Shown: positions 1 to 8,087 of the stretch, in pieces | Position numbering within the stretch: position 1 is the stretch's first letter | Layout of the letters: every line of letters starts with the position of its first letter | Assembly: GCA_030824075.1 (NCBI GenBank) | Contig: JAVBYJ010000010.1 | Span: forward strand, 1-64,000 | Source of the DNA: Geothrix sp. | GTDB taxonomy: Bacteria > Acidobacteriota > Holophagae > Holophagales > Holophagaceae | Length of the DNA stretch: 64,000 bases | Direction: 5' to 3' | Notes under the pieces: generated by a model | Databases searched by the model: none | What the model saw: only the letters and a program-made list of their open reading frames with translations | Told to the model about the DNA's origin: nothing | Translations under genes and position numbers: made by a program

Positions 1-13
1 ACAGGTCCCCACC

Positions 14-379
14 ATGCCCCACTGCATCCTCGAAGCCTCGGACAACCTGCTCGACCAGCCCGATTGGGCGGGTCTGCTGCGGGAGATCAACGGGGCCCTG
101 GTGGCCACGGGGCTCTTCGTCGCGGCGGACATCAAGAGCCGCTGCCTCCGGCACAGCCTCTTCGCCATCGGCGACGGCGCGGCGGATCAGGCCTTCGTCA
201 CCCTGAATGTCCAGATCCTCGGGGGCCGCACGGACGAGGTGAAGGCTCAGCTCAGCGAAGCGCTGCTGCAGGTGCTGACGCCCGCCTTCCCCCGCACCCT
301 CGGGCAGATGCGGTGCAGCCTCACGGTCCAGATCACGGATATCCACCGGCCCAGCTATCGCCGGCAGATCAGTTACTAG
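14..379 (+). CDS. 5-carboxymethyl-2-hydroxymuconate Delta-isomerase family protein (CHMI/HpaF-like)
   Basis: This 121-residue protein resembles the CHMI branch of the tautomerase superfamily. In that family the enzyme isomerises 5-carboxymethyl-2-hydroxymuconate in homoprotocatechuate (4-hydroxyphenylacetate) breakdown. The N-terminus reads MPHCILEAS, so Pro2 becomes the catalytic N-terminal proline once Met is removed, and the length fits the family's usual 115-130 residues. The ATG is 14 bases into the window, so its upstream context is not visible. No other homoprotocatechuate gene lies nearby, so a different keto-enol tautomerisation is possible. The family assignment is good; the exact substrate is inferred. 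Confidence 0.8.
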   Translation: MPHCILEASDNLLDQPDWAGLLREINGALVATGLFVAADIKSRCLRHSLFAIGDGAADQAFVTLNVQILGGRTDEVKAQLSEALLQVLTPAFPRTLGQMRCSLTVQITDIHRPSYRRQISY

Positions 380-398
380 CACGCGCCCAGGAGCCTTC

Positions 399-605
399 AT
401 GACGGAACCCATCTCCCCCCGCCAACTCACCCTGCTCCAGGTGGTGGCCAAGCACCCGGACGTGCCGCGGGACCACCTGGTGAAGGCCGGGGCCACGGAT
501 GCGGACCTGGCGTACCTGGAGCGCCACGACCTCATCCGGGAGCGGGCCATCGGGCGCTACCGTGTCTCCCACATGGGCCAAGAGGTGCTGAAGCGGAGCC
601 TGTGA
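399..605 (+). CDS. Small hypothetical protein, possible winged-helix fold
   Basis: A 68-residue reading frame begins 19 bases after the tautomerase gene, in the same direction, so the two are probably co-transcribed. The sequence is hydrophilic, with no signal peptide or membrane segment. Its pattern (LTLLQVVAKHP, then DADLAYLERHDLIRER, then GRYRVSHMGQEVL) resembles a helix-turn-helix followed by a beta wing, as in small MarR or ArsR-like modules. This is a fold impression only. No ligand or partner can be named. Confidence 0.55.
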   Translation: MTEPISPRQLTLLQVVAKHPDVPRDHLVKAGATDADLAYLERHDLIRERAIGRYRVSHMGQEVLKRSL

Positions 606-705
606 CCGGCGCTTCGGTGGCAATCGACCTTGTGGCGAAAAAACAGGACGCCATGGACGCCGGGCCACCCCAGCGCGAGAATGCCCATCCCTGCCTGGAG
701 TCCCC

Positions 706-2238
706 ATGCCCCTGCTCACCCGCGCCGAAGCCACCCGCTATGAGGAAACCAGCCGCCACGCGGATGTGATGACCTTCATCGCCGGGCTCCAGGCCAAGGG
801 CGACAAGCGCCTGCATGTCACCCGGTTCGGCCTGAGCCCTGGGGGCCGCGACCTGCCCCTGCTCGTCCTGTCGGCCCACGGGGTGAAAACCCCCGAGGAG
901 GCCCGGAGCCTGGCCCGGCCCGTGGTGCTGATCATCAGCGGCATCCACGCGGGGGAGGTGGAGGGCAAGGAAGGCTGCCTGATGCTGGTGCGCGACCTGC
1001 TGGAGAACAAGCCGGGCCTGGATGCGGGCCAGATCCTGGCGGACCTCACCCTGGTGGTGGTGCCCCTCTTCAATCCGGATGGCAACGATGCCATCGACCC
1101 CGGCAACCGGCGTCTGCACCTGCCCAAACTCAGCGGCCAGCTGGGGCCGGAGAGCGGCGTGGGCACCCGCGTGAACGCCGCCAAGATCAACCTGAACCGC
1201 GACTACCTGCGCATGCAGGGCGAGGAAATGCGCCTGCTGCAGACCCGCGTCTGCCAGCCCTGGGCGCCCGATCTCACCATCGACAACCACGCCACCAACG
1301 GTTCGGTGCACCGGTTCTCCATGACCTACGACATCCCCCACACGGTGGAAAGCGGCCGGAGCGAGCCCATCGAGTACATGCGGAACCGCCTGCTGCCGCC
1401 CGTCACCGCGGCCCTGAAGGCCAACCACGGCCTGGACGCGGGCTGGTACGGCAACTTCGTGGAGGATGAGCGGGCCCTGGATGCGGACCGGGACGCCGAG
1501 CCTGGCGCCCCCGTGCGCGAAGGCTGGATGACCTACCCGCACCACCCGCGCTTCGGCAGCAACTACCGGGGCCTCACCAACCGCATGGATCTGCTGCTGG
1601 AGTGCTATTCCTACATCTCCTTCGCCGAGCGGGTCCGCACGGCCTATGCCTTCATGCTGGAGACGCTGAAGTTCGTGGCCGCGCACCGGGATGAGGTGCT
1701 GCAGACCGTGGTGGAGAGCCGCCTGCCCCGTGAGCGCATCGCCGTGCGCTACGGCTTGGAGCGCTTCGGGACCCCCGTCGAGATCCTCACCCGCACGCCC
1801 CGCACCCTGGAGGGGGCGCCCACGAGCGTGACACTTCCCTACCTTGGCCGCTTCGTGGGCACCACCGTGGTGGAGCGGCCCGGCGCGTACCTCGTGCCCG
1901 CGCCCATGGCGGCCCACCTGCGCCTCCACGGGCTGAACGTCCGCGAGGCAGTGGGCACCTTCGAGGTGGAAGTGCCCGTGGTCGAGGGACTGGGCTCCGA
2001 AGGAGGCCGCGCCATTCTGGAGGCCGCCGCCGTGGGGGACCTGTCCGTGTCCTGGCGCCGTGAACCCCGAGCCGTGCCGCCAGGCTGGGCCCTGGTGCCC
2101 ACGGATCAGCCGCTCGGGGCCATCGCGGTCTATCTCTGCGAGCCCGAAAGCGATGATGGCGCCGTGGAGAACGGCCTGCTCCCCGTGCCCGCCATGGGTG
2201 AGGAACTGGCCCTTTGGCGGGTGCCGGCCCTGGGCTGA
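706..2238 (+). CDS. M14-family zinc carboxypeptidase-like protein
   Basis: This 510-residue protein carries the M14 metallopeptidase signature. An HxxE zinc motif (His81, Glu84 in GIHAGEVEGKEG), the substrate-binding NLNRDY (Arg165), a third probable zinc ligand His195 (TIDNHATNG) and a probable catalytic Glu299 (LLLECYSY) appear in the expected order. The family trims C-terminal residues from peptides or amino groups from acyl-amino acids. No signal peptide is visible, which suggests a cytoplasmic enzyme. The last 150 or so residues form a beta-rich tail of unknown role. It stands alone, with about 100 bases upstream and a 340-base gap downstream. A second, exported M14 protein lies at 28677-30164. 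The family call is firm; the substrate is unknown. Confidence 0.85.
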   Translation: MPLLTRAEATRYEETSRHADVMTFIAGLQAKGDKRLHVTRFGLSPGGRDLPLLVLSAHGVKTPEEARSLARPVVLIISGIHAGEVEGKEGCLMLVRDLLENKPGLDAGQILADLTLVVVPLFNPDGNDAIDPGNRRLHLPKLSGQLGPESGVGTRVNAAKINLNRDYLRMQGEEMRLLQTRVCQPWAPDLTIDNHATNGSVHRFSMTYDIPHTVESGRSEPIEYMRNRLLPPVTAALKANHGLDAGWYGNFVEDERALDADRDAEPGAPVREGWMTYPHHPRFGSNYRGLTNRMDLLLECYSYISFAERVRTAYAFMLETLKFVAAHRDEVLQTVVESRLPRERIAVRYGLERFGTPVEILTRTPRTLEGAPTSVTLPYLGRFVGTTVVERPGAYLVPAPMAAHLRLHGLNVREAVGTFEVEVPVVEGLGSEGGRAILEAAAVGDLSVSWRREPRAVPPGWALVPTDQPLGAIAVYLCEPESDDGAVENGLLPVPAMGEELALWRVPALG

Positions 2239-2578
2239 CCCCCTGATCCCTCCCCCCAAACGGAAGGGTTCAGGCCCCTTTCTCCGAGCGCAAGAAGGTC
2301 CGCCAGGCCCGGCGGGCGGTAAACTTCATGTGCCAATTATATGGCAAACAAATACTTAACAATTGAACTCAAAAAAAGTTTCTAACCGTGTCGATTTTGT
2401 CTCTCCCCGTTCGACGCATGAGTAGAATCCGGGTCCGGCCACCACCTCATCCGCTGACCCGACCCTGCTCATGGTCACAACACCTCTGGAGGAGACAGCC
2501 ATGCCAACCAGCACTCAGCCCCTTCCCGGTTAGACCGCACCGCGCATCGTCTGAACCTGCGACACAAAGGAGACATCC
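2239..2578. other. Intergenic region with an AT-rich patch
   Basis: About 340 bases carry no convincing gene. The stretch from about 2330 to 2400 is distinctly AT-rich and includes an imperfect dyad, TGCCA-N6-TGGCA, at 2331-2346. This is a plausible promoter or operator zone for the VOC gene that starts at 2579. No terminator with a T tract was seen after the M14 gene. Confidence 0.4.
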
Positions 2579-2983
2579 GTGAACAAACAAATATTCATCA
2601 ACCTGCCGGTCGCCGACCTTCCGAAGTCGATGGCTTTCTTCAAAGCCCTCGGCTTTTCACACAACCCGCAGTTCAGCGACGACAATGGCGCGTGCATCAT
2701 CATCAGCGACACGATTTTTGTCATGTTGCTGACCCACGCCAGGTTTCGTGACTTCACGCCCAAAGCCATCTGCGATACGAGCAGGGCCGTTGAGGTGTTG
2801 CTCTCTCTCAGTTGCGAGAGCCGCGAGCAGGTCGATGATCTTGTCGCCAAAGCGATCGCCGCAGGCGGCTCGACCTACGACAAGCCGGAGGATTTCGGCT
2901 TCATGTATACCCACAGCTTTGTCGACCCGGATGGCCATGGGTGGGGGCTCCTCCACATGAGTGCCCTGCCGCCACAAAAGTGA
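2579..2983 (+). CDS. VOC (glyoxalase/bleomycin-resistance fold) family protein
   Basis: A 134-residue protein of the vicinal oxygen chelate superfamily. It begins INLPVADLPKSMAFFKALGF and ends SFVDPDGHGWGLLHM, typical of the two beta-alpha-beta-beta-beta modules of small glyoxalase-like proteins related to E. coli YaeR/PhnB-type members. GTG is taken as the start because AAAGGAGA lies at 2566-2573, six bases upstream. It opens a run of small genes that leads into an ECF42 sigma-factor module, where VOC and YciI proteins commonly occur together. The reaction is unknown. Some members bind toxins or antibiotics rather than acting as enzymes. Confidence 0.8.
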   Translation: MNKQIFINLPVADLPKSMAFFKALGFSHNPQFSDDNGACIIISDTIFVMLLTHARFRDFTPKAICDTSRAVEVLLSLSCESREQVDDLVAKAIAAGGSTYDKPEDFGFMYTHSFVDPDGHGWGLLHMSALPPQK

Positions 2984-3159
2984 CCCGTGTGCTTCACACA
3001 CGAAGGCCACGCACCATGGTCGTACCTGGCGGCCGAACCTTCCGCTATTTCTCTTGTTCCTGCTTCCTCGGCTTCGTTCAGTGCTTCGGTGCGGGCGGGG
3101 CCGGTTGGCTTCCCCTTGTTCGCCGGAAAGATACACACGTTGAATCCACGAGGCGTCAC

Positions 3160-3672
3160 ATGGCACCGACCCAATGGCAAAACAATCGCGTCAAAAATAT
3201 ATTGATGTTTATCGTAGTTATTTTTTCCATTTTTATGCTTACTGCTTGTGATGGAGGCGCAGCCGTGAAACCAGACTTTGATTTGGCTCTACAAAGACAC
3301 TTTGCAGCCATCTCAAATAGAGATATAGAGGCGTTCAAGTCGCACCTCACCAAAGGAGACACCCTTTATACAATCATTCAAAATGGGCATGCCTTTACGA
3401 CCCCGGCCGAAACCATTGAACTTCACAGACAATGGTTTAAAGACTCAAATTGGGTATGGGAAGGCTCCGTTGTTCACAAGGTAGTGGGAGAAGATGTGGC
3501 AATGGCGGTTGTTAAATATCAATACCGCGCCAAAGCCGAAGATACGCCCATCGTCACGTGGCTTACGTACGTTTTTCAGTTGCAAGAGGGCCAGTGGCGT
3601 ATCGTCCACGACCAGAACACAGCCCTTGATTTTGTTGCCTTTACCAAGATGGCAGGGAGTGACGTCAAGTGA
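3160..3672 (+). CDS. NTF2-like (SnoaL/DUF4440-type) lipoprotein
   Basis: The protein is 170 residues from the ATG at 3160. The N-terminus has a hydrophobic stretch ending in the lipobox LTAC followed by DGG, so a membrane-anchored lipoprotein is expected. The mature part (LQRHFAAISNRDIEAFKSHL, then YVFQLQEGQWRIVHDQN) matches the cone-shaped NTF2-like fold of SnoaL/DUF4440 proteins. By hand count its GC content is in the low-to-mid 40s percent against well over 60 percent around it, which suggests recent acquisition. The frame stays open upstream to 2941, but that part lacks family character. The stop overlaps the next gene's GTG (GTGA), implying translational coupling. Ligand unknown. Confidence 0.75.
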   Translation: MAPTQWQNNRVKNILMFIVVIFSIFMLTACDGGAAVKPDFDLALQRHFAAISNRDIEAFKSHLTKGDTLYTIIQNGHAFTTPAETIELHRQWFKDSNWVWEGSVVHKVVGEDVAMAVVKYQYRAKAEDTPIVTWLTYVFQLQEGQWRIVHDQNTALDFVAFTKMAGSDVK

Positions 3673-4148
3673 CCGCGCCTGCCAAGTCCATCCACCAGAC
3701 GCCCAAGAGCGACGCATTTGGGCTCCCCCCGCGACCTTCCGGCGCCGGGTACTTCCCACGTTCGGCCAGGAGCTTATGGGCGGGCCGCATCCTCAGCACC
3801 CTGCCGATCCTGTTCCTGCTCTTCGACGGCGTCGCGAAAGTGATGAGGCTGCCTCCCGTCCTCGAGGGCTTCACCAAGCTCGGCTACCCGCCAAACGTCT
3901 CGGTGCCCATCGGGGTCGTCCTCCTCTGCTGCGTAGGGCTCTACGCGCTTCCAGTGACCTCCGTGCTGGGCGCCATCCTGCTCACCGGCTATCTCGGCGG
4001 TGCGGTCGCCACCCACGTCCGGGTCGGCGATCCGCTCTTCTCCCACGCTCTCTTCCCGGTCTATGCCGCGGTGCTGGTCTGGGGCGGGCTTTTTCTCCGG
4101 GATGCGCGGCTGCGTGCCCTGGTGCCTTTCACAAAACGGGCGTCCTGA
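3669..4148 (+). CDS. DoxX-like family integral membrane protein
   Basis: A 159-residue protein with four predicted membrane helices (roughly residues 38-58, 77-97, 99-118 and 128-146). The pattern ILFLLFDGVAKVMRLPPV and the later LGYLGGAVATHVRVGDP-like segment are typical of DoxX-like proteins. The GTG start overlaps the stop of the lipoprotein gene. GC content returns to the local norm, unlike that preceding gene. DoxX-like proteins often accompany VOC, YciI and SnoaL-like genes beside ECF sigma factors. Their function is mostly unknown, although some relatives are linked to redox or stress handling. The residues after the fourth helix are positively charged, as expected for a cytoplasmic tail. 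Confidence 0.75.
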   Translation: MTAPAKSIHQTPKSDAFGLPPRPSGAGYFPRSARSLWAGRILSTLPILFLLFDGVAKVMRLPPVLEGFTKLGYPPNVSVPIGVVLLCCVGLYALPVTSVLGAILLTGYLGGAVATHVRVGDPLFSHALFPVYAAVLVWGGLFLRDARLRALVPFTKRAS

Positions 4149-4175
4149 CAGCCCCCCATTCATGGAGGTATGACG

Positions 4176-4601
4176 ATGCGAGTCATGGTCTTGATCAAGG
4201 CGAGCAAGGACACGGAAGCAGGCGTTTTCCCCGATGAGAAGCTCCTGACAGAAATGGGCGATTACAACGAGGAACTGGTGAAGGCCGGCGTGATGCTCGA
4301 AGGCGAGGGGCTCCATCCCAGTTCGAAGGGCGTGCGGGTCCGGTTCTCCGGAGGGGAGCGGACCGTGATCGACGGACCGTTCACCGAAACGAAGGAATTG
4401 GTCGCCGGTTTCTGGCTCTGGCAAGTGCGGTCGATGGCCGAGGCCATCGAGTGGATCAAGCGTTGCCCCAATCCCACGGGAGAGGAGGCCGAGATCGAGC
4501 TACGCCAGGTCTTCGAGGCCGAGGATTTCGGCGCCGAGTTCACCCCGGAGCTGCGACAGCAGGAGGAGCGACTGCGCGCCGAGATGGCCCGGAAGGCCTA
4601 G
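4176..4601 (+). CDS. YciI (DGPF-domain) family protein
   Basis: A 141-residue YciI/DGPF protein. The opening MRVMVLIKASKDTEAG and the signature VIDGPFTETKELVAGFWLWQ define the family. The ribosome-binding site decides the start: GGAGG at 4164-4168 is seven bases before the ATG at 4176, but only one base before an ATG at 4170. DGPF proteins are the established genomic partners of ECF42 sigma factors. Here one copy precedes and another (6448-6807) follows the sigma gene at 5083-6348. The catalytic role of YciI-like proteins in these modules is not known. Family membership is firm. Confidence 0.88.
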   Translation: MRVMVLIKASKDTEAGVFPDEKLLTEMGDYNEELVKAGVMLEGEGLHPSSKGVRVRFSGGERTVIDGPFTETKELVAGFWLWQVRSMAEAIEWIKRCPNPTGEEAEIELRQVFEAEDFGAEFTPELRQQEERLRAEMARKA

Positions 4602-4638
4602 GCCCCTGCCAAACCCCACCCATCCTCGCGAGGAACCC

Positions 4639-5028
4639 ATGCAGAAACAATCCGTCATCGCCGTGGGGGTGGGCGTGGTGGTCGTCATCGTGGCCACGAC
4701 CCTGGTCGATATCGCGCTCCATGTGGCCGGAGTCTATCCAGCCATGGGTCAGCCCCTGAATGATGGGCTCGCCCTCCTTGCGACGTCCTACCGACTGGTC
4801 ATCTCCGTGGCGGGCGCGTGGCTCACGGCTCGACTCGCGCCGGGTCAACCCATGAAACATGCCATGGCCCTTGGTTATGTGGGTACCGCCTTGGGCTTGA
4901 TCGGCCTGATCGCGACGTGGGGCAAGGGGCTCGGGCCCACCTGGTACCCCATCGCCCTTACCGTGTTGGCGATACCGCAATGCTGGTTCGGCGGTCGGCT
5001 CTATGGGTTGTCTTCAGGCAGACCATGA
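4639..5028 (+). CDS. Small four-helix membrane protein, unknown function
   Basis: A 129-residue hydrophobic protein starting at an ATG with GAGGA upstream. It shows about four membrane helices (residues 6-28, 42-64, 74-93 and 100-118), a conserved-looking MGQPLNDGLALLATSYR loop after the first, and a short polar tail. It sits 37 bases after the YciI gene and just before the ECF42 sigma gene, so it probably belongs to the same transcript. No catalytic motif was recognised. Comparable small membrane proteins occur beside DGPF genes in other genomes as I recall, but no function can be assigned. Confidence 0.65.
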   Translation: MQKQSVIAVGVGVVVVIVATTLVDIALHVAGVYPAMGQPLNDGLALLATSYRLVISVAGAWLTARLAPGQPMKHAMALGYVGTALGLIGLIATWGKGLGPTWYPIALTVLAIPQCWFGGRLYGLSSGRP

Positions 5029-5082
5029 CCGGCTGTTCGCTTCCGCTTGCAGCGCCTGACCAACGGTGTTCTGATTTTCGCT

Positions 5083-6348
5083 GTGACGACATCCGACACC
5101 CATCGGGCCATCGACGCCGTCTGGCGGATCGAAGCGGCCCGGCTCATCGCCGGCCTCATGCGGCTGGTGCGCGATGTCGGCCTGGCGGAGGAGCTGGCCC
5201 AGGATGCTCTCGTGGCGGCCCTCGAGCAGTGGCCCGAGGCGGGTGTTCCGGATAACCCCGGTGCGTGGCTCATGGCCGCCGCGAAGCGCCGCGGGATTGA
5301 TCGACTGCGACGACTCCGGCTGATCGAGCGCACACACGAAGCGCTTGGCCGCGAGCTCGAATCCATGCAGGAGGTCGCCATGGAGGCCTTCGATGCCCCG
5401 CTCGACGATCCCATCGGCGATGACCTGCTGCGTCTCGTCTTCATTTCCTGTCATCCGATTCTTTCTCCCGGAGCCAGAGCTGCCCTCACCCTGCGCCTCC
5501 TCGGCGGCCTGACGACCGAGGAGATCGCCCGGGCCTTTCTCGTCCCGGAGCCGACCGTCGCCCAGCGCATCGTTCGAGCCAAGCGGACGCTCGCCGAGGC
5601 GCGGGTTCCCTTCGAGCTTCCCCGCGGGGCCGAGCTCAGCGCCCGGCTCTCGTCGGTGCTGGAGGTGATCTACCTCATCTTCAACGAGGGTTATTCGGCG
5701 ACCGCCGGTGACGACTGGATCCGGCCCGCCCTTTGCGAAGAAGCCCTCCGTCTCGGCCGGATTCTGGCCGGCCTCGCCCCCAAGGAACCAGAGGTTCATG
5801 GCCTCGTCGCCCTGATGGAGATCCAGGCCTCGCGCCTGCGCGCACGGGTGGGACCCTCGGGAGAGCCCATTCTGCTGCTCGACCAGAACCGCGGGAAGTG
5901 GGACCAGCTCCTCATCCGCCGAGGGTTCGCCTCCCTCGAGCGGGCCGTGGCCTTGGGAGGCGCCCGTGGCCCCTATGCGTTGCAGGCGGCGATCACCACC
6001 TGCCATGCGCGGGCCCGCAGCGCGGAGCAAACGGACTGGGCCCGCATCGCAGCCCTCTACGGCACGCTCGCCCACCTCCAGCCCTCTCCTGTCGTCGAGC
6101 TCAACCGGGCCGTGGCGGTCGCCATGGCCTTCGGCCCCGCGGCGGGCTTCGAGATCGTCGAGGCGTTGACCTCAGAGGCGTCGCTCGCGGGGTACCACCT
6201 CCTGCCGAGCGTGCGCGGGGACCTCCTCGTCAAGCTCGGTCGCGGGGACGAGGCACGCGCGGAGTTCGAACGGGCGGCCTCGCTCACGAGGAACGTGCGG
6301 GAACGGGACCTGCTCCTCAAGCGAGCCGCCACCTGCGGGAGTGGCTGA
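5083..6348 (+). CDS. ECF42-type RNA polymerase sigma factor (DUF6596 C-terminal extension)
   Basis: A 421-residue sigma-70-family factor, about twice the length of ordinary ECF sigma factors. Region 2 covers residues 10-80 (RIEAARLIAGLMRLVRDVGL, then NPGAWLMAAAKRRGIDRLRR). Region 4 lies near 125-180 (LTLRLLGGLTTEEIARAFLV, then RIVRAKRTL). A long helical TPR/DUF6596-type extension follows and includes FNEGYSA. This layout defines group ECF42, which lacks a classical anti-sigma factor and is linked to DGPF proteins, as seen here on both sides. The GTG at 5083 is preferred because homologues begin about a dozen residues before AVWRIE; a TTG at 5047 is possible. The signal it answers is unknown. 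Confidence 0.88.
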   Translation: MTTSDTHRAIDAVWRIEAARLIAGLMRLVRDVGLAEELAQDALVAALEQWPEAGVPDNPGAWLMAAAKRRGIDRLRRLRLIERTHEALGRELESMQEVAMEAFDAPLDDPIGDDLLRLVFISCHPILSPGARAALTLRLLGGLTTEEIARAFLVPEPTVAQRIVRAKRTLAEARVPFELPRGAELSARLSSVLEVIYLIFNEGYSATAGDDWIRPALCEEALRLGRILAGLAPKEPEVHGLVALMEIQASRLRARVGPSGEPILLLDQNRGKWDQLLIRRGFASLERAVALGGARGPYALQAAITTCHARARSAEQTDWARIAALYGTLAHLQPSPVVELNRAVAVAMAFGPAAGFEIVEALTSEASLAGYHLLPSVRGDLLVKLGRGDEARAEFERAASLTRNVRERDLLLKRAATCGSG

Positions 6349-6447
6349 ATCCCACCCATCGCCCCGCGGCCCACCGCCCGCCCCTGCTGACCGGGGTGCC
6401 GCCCCCCTGAGTTGTCCTAAAGTGATTTGCCACCACAGGAGCGTGCC

Positions 6448-6807
6448 ATGCCCTACATGTTGCTGATTATGGAGCGGCGTGAGCAGCGGCGAAGCCGATC
6501 GCCAGAAGAGGGACGCGCTGTCTACGACCGGATGCTGCGCTTCACCGATGATCTCCAAGCCCGCGGCCTGCTCCTGGCCAGCCAGTCACTCCGGTCCGAT
6601 CGGGAAGGGGTCCGGGTCGAAGTGAGGGGCGGCAAGCCCACACTCCTGGACGGTCCCTTTTCTGAATCCAAGGAGATGGTCGGCGGCTTCTTCTACCTCG
6701 ATTGCCAAACCAAGGCTGAAGCCGTGGCGATTGCAGAAGCCTGCCCTGCGGCGGAGTGGTCCACCGTTGAGGTCCGGGAGGTCGGCCCCTGTTACGAGGA
6801 CGAATGA
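6448..6807 (+). CDS. YciI (DGPF-domain) family protein, second copy
   Basis: A 119-residue DGPF protein. The opening MPYMLLIMERREQR and the core LLDGPFSESKEMVGGFFYLD carry the family motif, with a YIL-like N-terminal strand. Start at ATG 6448 is supported by CAGGAG ten bases upstream; an in-frame TTG at 6427 lacks a ribosome-binding site. It lies about 100 bases after the ECF42 sigma gene and pairs with the first copy at 4176-4601. The two copies differ clearly (for example EAGVFPDEKL against SPEEGRAVYDR), so they are old paralogues rather than a recent duplication. Biochemical role unknown. Confidence 0.88.
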   Translation: MPYMLLIMERREQRRSRSPEEGRAVYDRMLRFTDDLQARGLLLASQSLRSDREGVRVEVRGGKPTLLDGPFSESKEMVGGFFYLDCQTKAEAVAIAEACPAAEWSTVEVREVGPCYEDE

Positions 6808-6936
6808 ACGGATGAGGGTGGCCAGCCCTGCGCTGAACCCAGCCGCCGGTCCGGTCCCACCGTTCGCCGGTTCCCTCCTTGATGTTCCTGGGAGGATCCG
6901 TAGCTTGGAACCATCCCTCCGTGAAAGGAAAGCACC

Positions 6937-7206
6937 ATGACCACCGACACCACCCAGGACCGAACCCGCACCGAGGAATTCAAGGTCGAAGGCGGGAAGG
7001 TCCTGGACATGATCAAGGACCTCATCCACCAGGGGAACATCCGCCGGATCATCCTGAAGAACGAGGGCGGGAAGACCCTCATCGAGATCCCGCTCACCCT
7101 CGGCCTGGTGGGGGCAGCCCTGCTGCCGGTCTTCGCCGCCGTGGGCGCGCTGGCCGCCGTTGTCACCCGCATGGTGATCGTGGTGGAGAAGACCGAAGAA
7201 CCCTGA
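6937..7206 (+). CDS. DUF4342 domain-containing protein
   Basis: An 89-residue protein matching the DUF4342 pattern. A charged N-terminus leads into a segment VEGGKVLDMIKDLIHQGNIR, then RIILKNEGGKTLIEIPLTLG, a single hydrophobic stretch (residues 50-80) and a short acidic tail. Family members are small, usually membrane-associated and uncharacterised. AAAGGAAA lies just upstream of the ATG. It stands between the YciI gene and the SafE-like gene, with 129 and 82 bases on either side, and is probably not part of the sigma-factor operon. No function is claimed. Confidence 0.78.
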   Translation: MTTDTTQDRTRTEEFKVEGGKVLDMIKDLIHQGNIRRIILKNEGGKTLIEIPLTLGLVGAALLPVFAAVGALAAVVTRMVIVVEKTEEP

Positions 7207-7288
7207 TCCCGACCCTGCGACTCAGCGTCGCACCCATCGGTGATCCCCGTCGCTTGCGGGTTCTGCGAGCTTCGAGGGACCATGGGCC

Positions 7289-8047
7289 ATGCTCGAACAA
7301 TGGTTGAACCATCCCCACGCCGCGCCCTGGCTCGTGGTCATGTGGATCGCGGGGCTGCTCGGCTCACTGGGGCACTGTGCAGGCATGTGCGGGCCCATCG
7401 TGGCGGCCTTCGGGCTGTCGCAGGCCAAGCATGGTGGCAGCACGTGGACGCGGCACCTGCGCTTCCAGTTGGGCCGCATCACGACCTACGCCATCCTCGG
7501 CGGCATCATCGGCTTCCTGGGCGGCTTCGCGCGGCTGCAGACGGTCCAGGACATGCACGCCTGCTGCCGGCCGGATGGCGCGGCACTCATCGCGGCCCAG
7601 GCCTGGCCCTGGCAGATCTGGGTGAAGCTGGGCGTAGGTGCGCTCATGCTGCTCATGGGCCTGGTGATGATGCTCGGTCAGCGGGCCGATGCGCTCATGG
7701 AGTTCAAGCTGCCCGCCCCCCTGCAGAAGCTCCTGGGCAAGGGCCTCGCCCTGGGCAGCCTGCCCTACGCGCTGGGACTGCTTTGGGGCCTGATCCCCTG
7801 CGGCCTCGTCTACATGATGTTGTTACGCACCCTGGACGGCGGCGACTGGAAGATGGGCGCCGCGGGCATGGCCGCCTTCGGCCTCGGCAACGCCCCCCTG
7901 CTGCTGGGCCTGGGCCTCGCCAGCACCCGCCTCAGCCAGGCCTGGAAGGCCGTGCTGCTGCGGGTGGGTGGCCTGCTGGTGGCCGCCATGGGCGGCTACA
8001 TCCTCTGGCAGGCCGTGATGCTGCTGCGGCTGCAGGGACAGGGCTGA
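7289..8047 (+). CDS. SafE/TauE-type membrane protein linked to cbb3 oxidase genes
   Basis: A 252-residue protein with six or so membrane helices. The N-terminal motif SLGHCAGMCGPIV is characteristic of the 'sulfite exporter TauE/SafE' subgroup (UreH-like) often found beside ccoGHIS genes. Cys residues in GHCxGMCG could bind a metal such as copper, and a second short cysteine-bearing segment (MHACCRPDG) follows the second helix. It converges on the ccoI gene, with only 40 bases between the two stops. By context a role in metal supply or oxidase assembly is plausible, but the exact substrate is unproven. The second half contains LIPCGLVYMML, also typical of this subgroup. Confidence 0.8.
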   Translation: MLEQWLNHPHAAPWLVVMWIAGLLGSLGHCAGMCGPIVAAFGLSQAKHGGSTWTRHLRFQLGRITTYAILGGIIGFLGGFARLQTVQDMHACCRPDGAALIAAQAWPWQIWVKLGVGALMLLMGLVMMLGQRADALMEFKLPAPLQKLLGKGLALGSLPYALGLLWGLIPCGLVYMMLLRTLDGGDWKMGAAGMAAFGLGNAPLLLGLGLASTRLSQAWKAVLLRVGGLLVAAMGGYILWQAVMLLRLQGQG

Positions 8048-8087
8048 AACAACATGCCTGGAAAAAGGCAGCTGGTCGCTCCTATGC

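Noticed and set aside
532-2259. Long open frame (575 codons) on the minus strand opposite the M14 gene
   Set aside because: It is a shadow of the GC-rich plus-strand gene, with His/Gly/Gln-rich low-complexity sequence and no family motifs.
2984-3159. Possible integron attC site between the VOC and lipoprotein genes
   Set aside because: A GTTGAAT matching one core site occurs at 3139-3145, but no partner RYYYAAC box with the needed symmetry was found, and no integrase is in the window.
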